NCBI GenBank assembly: GCA_946042285.1
Contig: CAMGDK010000052.1
Span: forward strand, 1-9,535
Origin: an uncultured Clostridia bacterium
GTDB lineage: Bacteria; Bacillota; Clostridia; Oscillospirales; Acutalibacteraceae
Reading direction: 5' to 3'
DNA length: 9,535 nt
Shown piece after piece: positions 5,635 to 9,535 of the stretch (its first letter is position 1; each line of letters opens with the position of its first letter). Both the position numbers and the translations under genes were made by a program. The notes below the pieces were generated by a model, which did no database searches, was not told where the DNA came from, and worked only from the letters and a program-made list of their open reading frames with translations.

Positions 5635-6276
5635 TTGAGAAAGATAGTTAAAAACAGCGTTATCACGGTTTTATTTGTCCTTGTTATATTATCGGTTTTC
5701 CCTACAACAGCTTTAGCAAAAAATTACGAGCCAAGGCTTACTGCTCCGGCAGGTGAGCCTTATTACACAAGAGAGCTTAATGTTTATTCACAAACAGGCT
5801 ACGGCATGCCAAACTGCGTTGCCTATGCCTACGGCAGAATTTACGAGATTAACGGCACTGCTCCGCTACTTAACAGAGGTAACGCAGGTCAGTGGTGGTT
5901 TATCAACAAAAGTAACGGCTATTATGATTACGGCAGTGAGCCGAGACTCGGTGCAGTAGCTTGCTGGTCAAATCATGTGGCAGTCGTTGAAGGCGTGTCT
6001 CAAAGCGGTGCGGTTACGGTATCGGAGTCACATTGGGGCGGCACATATTTTAACACAAAGACATTTGCAAATATGTATTCTCACTATGGCCAAAGATTTT
6101 ACGGTTATATTTACACCTATAATCCGCAAGATGAGGATGAAGAAGCTCCTGCTTACAAAATGGAGGAAACATATTTTGCCCCTCAGGAAAAGAACTGCTT
6201 TACGGCACTTGAATTTGCGGTAAATACAAATTCAAGAATGAATCCTAACACTAATGCTCTTTTTGCAATGGACTAA
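5635..6276 (+). CDS. secreted CHAP-domain peptidoglycan hydrolase
   Basis: The 213-residue product starts at TTG. Residues 1-28 form a signal peptide: basic MRKIVKN, a hydrophobic core, then TTALA before Lys29. The CHAP (cysteine, histidine-dependent amidohydrolase/peptidase) domain spans about 50-160. The nucleophile Cys61 is in GMPNCVAYAYGR, and the second catalytic region PRLGAVACWSNHVAVVEGV carries His114 with Glu119 nearby; SESHWGG follows. Such enzymes cleave peptide or amide bonds in the peptidoglycan outside the membrane. An acidic linker (DEDEE, about 165) leads into a C-terminal tail of about 45 residues that I do not recognise. There is no recognisable cell-wall-binding repeat, sortase motif or lipobox, so the protein is probably released or held by the tail. 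It forms a single-gene unit with its own promoter region, a WalR-like site and a terminator. Amidase versus endopeptidase activity cannot be decided from sequence. Confidence 0.85.
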   Translation: MRKIVKNSVITVLFVLVILSVFPTTALAKNYEPRLTAPAGEPYYTRELNVYSQTGYGMPNCVAYAYGRIYEINGTAPLLNRGNAGQWWFINKSNGYYDYGSEPRLGAVACWSNHVAVVEGVSQSGAVTVSESHWGGTYFNTKTFANMYSHYGQRFYGYIYTYNPQDEDEEAPAYKMEETYFAPQEKNCFTALEFAVNTNSRMNPNTNALFAMD

Positions 6277-6287
6277 TAAAAACAGTC

Positions 6288-6318
6288 AATCCTGCATGTT
6301 CGTCATGCGGGATTTTTT
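6288..6318 (+). terminator. intrinsic terminator after the CHAP hydrolase gene
   Basis: AATCCTGCATG (6288-6298) pairs with CATGCGGGATT (6304-6314), with one T-G wobble and loop TTCGT. It runs into six T (6313-6318), 11 bases after the stop codon. Confidence 0.9.
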
Positions 6319-6319
6319 A

Positions 6320-6347
6320 TTGACAATTTTCATGTATATATTATAAT
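6320..6347 (+). promoter_or_regulatory. sigma-A promoter of the GH27 gene
   Basis: Perfect TTGACA (6320-6325) and perfect TATAAT (6342-6347) are separated by 16 bases, so this should be strong. It starts two bases after the preceding terminator. Transcription would begin near 6354, leaving a short leader with AAGGAAGGT (6361-6369). No operator is obvious. Confidence 0.85.
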
Positions 6348-6377
6348 GAAGATAATAATTAAGGAAGGTATTTTAAT

Positions 6378-7679
6378 ATGCACAAACAACTTGCAAAAAC
6401 GCCGCCGCTTGGATGGAATAGCTGGGACTGCTTCGGCGCAGGAGTAAACGAGGAGCAGTTAAGGGCAAATGCAGACTATATGGCGAAAAATCTCAAGCAG
6501 TACGGCTGGGAGTATATTGTTTGCGATATTCAGTGGTATGAGCCAAAGGCAAAGGACAACGACTATTTCAGCTTCACTCCGCTTAATATGGATGAGTACG
6601 GCAGACTTATGCCGGCGGAAAACCGTTTCCCGAGCGCCAAAAACGGCAACGGATTCAAGGATATTGCAGACTATTGCCACTCGCTCGGGCTTAAATTCGG
6701 TATTCACATTATGAGGGGTATTCCCCGTCAGGCAGTACACGCCGATATGCCGATAAAAAACAGCAGGCATACTGCAAGAAGAGTTGCACATCATTTTTCC
6801 GTTTGCTCATGGAATACCGATATGTACGGCATGTATAACTGTGAGGGCGCACAGGATTACTATAATTCAATATTTGAGCTTTATGCTTCTTGGGGTGTCG
6901 ATTTTATAAAGTGTGACGACATTTGTGTTACGGAATTTCGTCAGTGGGACAATCCGTATTCTGCCGACTATGAGATTGAAATGATTAGAAAGGCTATTGA
7001 TAATTGCGGTAGGGATATGGTGCTTTCGCTTTCACCCGGACCTGCTCATATTGAGAATGCAGATCATCTTTCGGCAAACGCAAATATGTGGCGTATGACA
7101 GGTGACTTTTGGGATGATTGGGGCAAGCTTCATGATATGTTTGACAAGTGCTTGCTGTGGCAGGATAGAGTTAAGCCGGGTAATTATCCCGATTGCGACA
7201 TGCTCCCGCTTGGCAGATTGTCCAAAAACGGCACATGCCACGGTCCGCAGGACAGAATGACGCAGTTTACCAAACCTGAGCAGCTTACCATGATGAGCCT
7301 TTGGGGTATATTTAAAAGTCCTCTTATGATGGGTGGAAATATGCCTGACAATGATGAGTGGACTCTTTCGCTTCTTACAAATGCAGAATTTATGAATATG
7401 CACAGAACCTCGTACGGCGCGCATCAGCATTTTAGAGAGGAAAATAACGGCAAGGGCATTATAATATGGGTGTCAAACTCATGCGCCTGTAAATATGCGG
7501 CTGTCTTCAACACCGATGATAATGCGCAGGAAATACAGCTTGATATTTCGCAAATATTGATGCCGGATACGAGCTATCATTTTTATGATATATGGAATAA
7601 AAAGGAGATTGGAGAGTTCAAAAACGCCTTTTCTGCCACCATTGAACCTCACGGCGCAGGCTTGTATAAGATATACTGA
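6378..7679 (+). CDS. GH27 glycoside hydrolase, probable alpha-galactosidase
   Basis: The 433-residue product is a clan GH-D retaining enzyme of family 27. The N-terminal TPPLGWNSWDCFGA (residues 8-21) is the family signature. The likely nucleophile is Asp180 in VDFIKCDD, following the K-x-D pattern. The likely acid/base is Asp243 in WRMTGDFWDDW, at the family position W-R-x-x-x-D. CDIQWYEP (49-56) is the usual substrate-contact strand, and the C-terminal ~80 residues form the beta-sandwich typical of GH27. There is no signal peptide, so it should act in the cytoplasm on imported oligosaccharides such as melibiose or raffinose-family sugars. No transporter or regulator gene adjoins it. Family 27 also includes alpha-N-acetylgalactosaminidase, isomalto-dextranase and beta-L-arabinopyranosidase, so the exact sugar is uncertain. 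It is a monocistronic unit between a strong promoter and a strong bidirectional terminator. Confidence 0.88.
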   Translation: MHKQLAKTPPLGWNSWDCFGAGVNEEQLRANADYMAKNLKQYGWEYIVCDIQWYEPKAKDNDYFSFTPLNMDEYGRLMPAENRFPSAKNGNGFKDIADYCHSLGLKFGIHIMRGIPRQAVHADMPIKNSRHTARRVAHHFSVCSWNTDMYGMYNCEGAQDYYNSIFELYASWGVDFIKCDDICVTEFRQWDNPYSADYEIEMIRKAIDNCGRDMVLSLSPGPAHIENADHLSANANMWRMTGDFWDDWGKLHDMFDKCLLWQDRVKPGNYPDCDMLPLGRLSKNGTCHGPQDRMTQFTKPEQLTMMSLWGIFKSPLMMGGNMPDNDEWTLSLLTNAEFMNMHRTSYGAHQHFREENNGKGIIIWVSNSCACKYAAVFNTDDNAQEIQLDISQILMPDTSYHFYDIWNKKEIGEFKNAFSATIEPHGAGLYKIY

Positions 7680-7686
7680 TAAAACA

Positions 7687-7724
7687 AAAAGAGACTTGAA
7701 CGATTATGTTTAAGTCTCTTTTTT
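7687..7724. terminator. bidirectional intrinsic terminator between convergent genes
   Basis: AAAAGAGACTTGAAC (7687-7701) pairs with GTTTAAGTCTCTTTT (7708-7722), a 15-bp stem with one G-T wobble and loop GATTAT. T-runs on both strands let it end the GH27 transcript and, from the other side, the small lipoprotein transcript. Confidence 0.92.
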
Positions 7725-7736
7725 GCCGTAATTGAA

Positions 7737-8024
7737 TTATCTTACTGCATCCGATACTGCGTCTCCCGCCTTGTCAATTGCACCGCCTACACCGTCTGCA
7801 ACATCGTCAACACCTTCGGCAAGGTCGTCGCCTACATTCTGTGCATTCTCGCTTACATTGTTTGTCGAAGATGCACCTGATGTTGTTACTGTTGTAGATG
7901 TTACATCGGTAGCGGATGTTCCTGTTGAGGTTGTGCTTTCAAGAGTGTCGTTATTGGCACAGCCCATAAATACTGTTGCGATTACTGCAATCGCCATCAT
8001 TATTATTAAAATTTTACTTTTCAT
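7737..8024 (-). CDS. small Ser/Thr-rich probable lipoprotein
   Basis: The 95-residue product begins with MKSKILIIMMAIAVIATVFMGC, a lipoprotein-type signal with Cys22 as the likely lipidation site. The lipobox FMGC is atypical at -3 (Phe), so lipid attachment is likely but not certain. Residues about 27-55 are a Thr/Ser-rich linker. Residues about 58-95 are a low-complexity acidic/Ala/Gly segment with repeated V-x-D-x-V-x-D-G spacing (GDDLAEGVDDVADGVGG), probably an amphipathic helix. No enzyme motif is visible. The ribosome binding site AAAGGAAG is just upstream (8033-8040). It starts 59 bases after the ypeB stop on the same strand with no terminator between, so it may be read from the ypeB transcript. 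It ends at the shared bidirectional terminator. The function is unknown. Confidence 0.7.
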   Translation of the reverse strand: MKSKILIIMMAIAVIATVFMGCANNDTLESTTSTGTSATDVTSTTVTTSGASSTNNVSENAQNVGDDLAEGVDDVADGVGGAIDKAGDAVSDAVR

Positions 8025-8083
8025 ATTAAATACTTCCTTTCGATAGTATGATAACCTGATTTGATGATTTTATTCAAAAATTT

Positions 8084-9409
8084 TTATTTGGTAAGAGTTC
8101 CGCCGTCGGAATAGAGTAAGAGCATAATATCGTCCTCTTTACCCGTTGAACTGTTAACATAGATTAACACCTCTTCGCCCGTTTCCTTGCTTCTGCACCA
8201 AAATTCATAGCAGGCCGCCTCTGTGCCGTCCTCTCTTGGAATAAAGCATTTTTTACTGCCTAACACTGTCAAAAATCTGCTGATTGATTTTTGAGCCTCC
8301 TGCCTTGTGATTTTTCCGCCGAATTCATCTCTTTGTCTGTGATTTACAAGGTATCCCTCAGCCTCAAAGGAAACCGGCTTGCCGTCACTCATTGATATTC
8401 CTACCTTGATTAAATCGGCATAGTAGGTTATACCGTCCTTTTTGTATGCATAATTTATCGTGCATATATTATTTTCCGTCATATAATATGTGCTCGTCAT
8501 ATCCTTGTACCCGAGAGAAGAAAGATACTTTTTACCTATTTCAACTGCATCGCTTTTTTTGATTTTCGAGCTGCTTATCTTACCGCCGTAAAGAATATAA
8601 AGCACATAGCCTCCGCGCTTTGTTATTCCAACGGTTTTTTGACCGTGTGCAAATACATAGCATTCAATTTTTCCTGCTTCCTCGTTGACAAAGCTAATCT
8701 CGTTTGCATTGCAATTCAGTGCGGCGGCGGCAACATCCTTGGCATCGTCCTTAGATATTTCCTTGCTGCCTTTTATTAGCATTGATTCTCTGTTTAATAC
8801 CGCATCGGCAAACGGACCATCATACAAAAGTGTAGGGAAATCCTTAAAACTGTCTTCGGCATCGCTTAAATCACTGCCTAATGTGTTAACTTGAACACCA
8901 CCGCTTTTAACGCTGTTGTTGGTGATTTTAGCTCCGTTATTGCAAATCATAACCATTGAGTCAACCGACGATTTCAGCTTTTTGGCATATTCAAGGAGAG
9001 TTGCTAAATTTTTATGCTCCTCGTCGGTTATTTCTTCACCCGAAGTAACCTTTCTTGCGATATAGGTTGAGTAGTCCGATGCCTGACTTATAAATTTGTA
9101 GGTTGAGCTTAAATTCATTTGTCCGACAGGTAGGCGTGAAAGCGCCTCCTTTGCGTTTGTACATTCGGAGTATAAATCTCCGCTTATCTCAATGAGCATT
9201 TTATCCGAGCTCGAATAAATGCTTTTAGTGAGATTTGTTTCAATGCTGTCAAGATTTTCCGATAGCTCATTAAGACTTTGCTGATAAGAATTTTCAAGTC
9301 TTGCCTTGTAGCTGTTTGCCTCGTTCATGTTTTTTACGGAATATCCTCCAAGCACTGCCACAAGCACAACTGCGTAGGAAAATAATCTTATATATCCTCG
9401 TTTTGTCAT
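8084..9409 (-). CDS. ypeB: spore germination protein YpeB
   Basis: The 441-residue protein matches YpeB in length and layout. It has a short basic N-terminus (MTKRGYIR), one membrane anchor at about residues 8-24, a long alpha-helical region (30-160), the highly typical FPTLLYDGPFADAV segment (191-204), then three PepSY-type repeats (about 215-280, 283-355, 366-435). In Bacillus, YpeB sits in the inner spore membrane and is needed to localise and stabilise the cortex-lytic enzyme SleB; the two genes usually form a sleB-ypeB operon transcribed in the forespore. Here the upstream side is lost at the contig end. The start at 9409 is set by GGAGG (9417-9421), seven bases away, and by the Lys/Arg-hydrophobic N-terminus. 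A longer frame back to 9505 begins MYKRQ, which is translated sequencing adapter and must not be used. Confidence 0.93.
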   Translation of the reverse strand: MTKRGYIRLFSYAVVLVAVLGGYSVKNMNEANSYKARLENSYQQSLNELSENLDSIETNLTKSIYSSSDKMLIEISGDLYSECTNAKEALSRLPVGQMNLSSTYKFISQASDYSTYIARKVTSGEEITDEEHKNLATLLEYAKKLKSSVDSMVMICNNGAKITNNSVKSGGVQVNTLGSDLSDAEDSFKDFPTLLYDGPFADAVLNRESMLIKGSKEISKDDAKDVAAAALNCNANEISFVNEEAGKIECYVFAHGQKTVGITKRGGYVLYILYGGKISSSKIKKSDAVEIGKKYLSSLGYKDMTSTYYMTENNICTINYAYKKDGITYYADLIKVGISMSDGKPVSFEAEGYLVNHRQRDEFGGKITRQEAQKSISRFLTVLGSKKCFIPREDGTEAACYEFWCRSKETGEEVLIYVNSSTGKEDDIMLLLYSDGGTLTK

Positions 9410-9416
9410 TGCATTA

Positions 9417-9421
9417 CCTCC
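9417..9421 (-). promoter_or_regulatory. ypeB: ribosome binding site that fixes the ypeB start
   Basis: GGAGG on the minus strand lies seven bases before ATG (9409-9407). It decides against the longer adapter-derived frame. Confidence 0.9.
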
Positions 9422-9440
9422 GAAAATATTTTTTACCAAA

Positions 9441-9467
9441 AATAAAAAAACATTCAAAAAAATGTTT
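9441..9467 (-). terminator. possible weak terminator upstream of ypeB
   Basis: On the minus strand AAACATT and AATGTTT form a 7-bp AT-rich stem with loop TTTTTG, followed by a T-rich run. It could end or attenuate a transcript coming from an upstream gene such as sleB. The stem is weak and no G-C-rich base is present, so this is uncertain. Confidence 0.35.
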
Positions 9468-9490
9468 AATTCATTGTATATATGTGATAT

Positions 9491-9535
9491 CTGTCTCTTA
9501 TACACATCTGACGCTGCCGACGAAGGCTTAGGTGT
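9491..9535. other. Illumina Nextera adapter and index, not genomic
   Basis: CTGTCTCTTATACACATCT (9491-9509) is the Tn5 mosaic end. 9510-9523 completes the reverse complement of the Nextera read-1 adapter. AGGCTTAG (9524-9531) is the reverse complement of the S508 i5 index CTAAGCCT, and GTGT begins the P5-side sequence. The genomic sequence ends at 9490. Confidence 0.97.

Noticed and set aside
7732..8046. 104-residue plus-strand frame
   Set aside because: It is the antisense shadow of the small lipoprotein gene, whose signal peptide, ribosome binding site and terminator fit the minus strand.
8042..8075. GAATA...CATACTA on the minus strand as a sigma-G promoter for the small lipoprotein gene
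   Set aside because: Both boxes fit loosely but the 20-base spacing is too long; it is kept only as a possibility for the ypeB-linked gene.
9410..9505. N-terminal extension of the ypeB frame beginning MYKRQ
   Set aside because: Its first codons are Nextera adapter, it reads through a non-coding leader, and a proper ribosome binding site serves the ATG at 9409.
9301..9531. Plus-strand frame ending in VSYTHLTLPTKA
   Set aside because: It is antisense to the ypeB 5' end and finishes inside adapter sequence.

Overview
The window looks like a contig end from a spore-forming, low-to-mid GC member of the Clostridia, probably a gut Oscillospiraceae/Ruminococcaceae-type bacterium. The evidence is strong AGGAGG-type ribosome binding sites, a TTG start, the spore germination gene ypeB, a CHAP-type wall hydrolase, and oxygen-sensitive 2-hydroxyacyl-CoA dehydratase-family proteins. 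The family-level placement is an inference. The last 45 bases (9491-9535) are not genomic. They are an Illumina Nextera adapter plus an index.

Region 1 (1-5429, + strand) is one tightly packed six-gene operon. In order it encodes a CooC-like P-loop ATPase with the CxC metal-binding motif, two different 2-hydroxyacyl-CoA dehydratase (HgdB/BcrC) family subunits, an HgdC/BadF-type activator ATPase with its two [4Fe-4S] cysteines, a 55-residue single-pass membrane protein, and a 230-residue protein. That last protein resembles the middle domain of acetyl-CoA synthase/CdhC and ends in C-x2-C-x5-C. Four of the five junctions overlap by one base (TAATG) or abut, so the genes are very likely translated in a coupled way. 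No CoA-transferase, electron-transfer flavoprotein or acyl-CoA dehydrogenase gene accompanies them, so this is not a standard amino-acid fermentation cluster. The gene combination suggests an ATP-driven, low-potential metalloenzyme with its own metal-insertion ATPase. Its substrate cannot be read from the sequence. This is the most interesting part of the window.

Region 2 (5234-5634) has no gene. It holds a 66-bp tandem repeat with three copies of a perfect 19-bp palindrome; the last copy is followed by a T-run and should act as the operon terminator. Next come nested inverted repeats and then the control region of the next gene. That control region contains an exact match, on the minus strand, to the WalR (YycF) consensus TGTWAH-N5-TGTWAH.

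Region 3 (5635-7724, + strand) has two single-gene units, each with its own terminator: a secreted CHAP-domain wall hydrolase starting at TTG, and a cytoplasmic GH27 alpha-galactosidase-like enzyme behind a near-consensus sigma-A promoter. A bidirectional terminator separates them from region 4.

Region 4 (7737-9490, - strand) carries ypeB, a germination protein gene, followed by a small Ser/Thr-rich probable lipoprotein gene. The usual partner sleB would lie upstream of ypeB, beyond the contig end.
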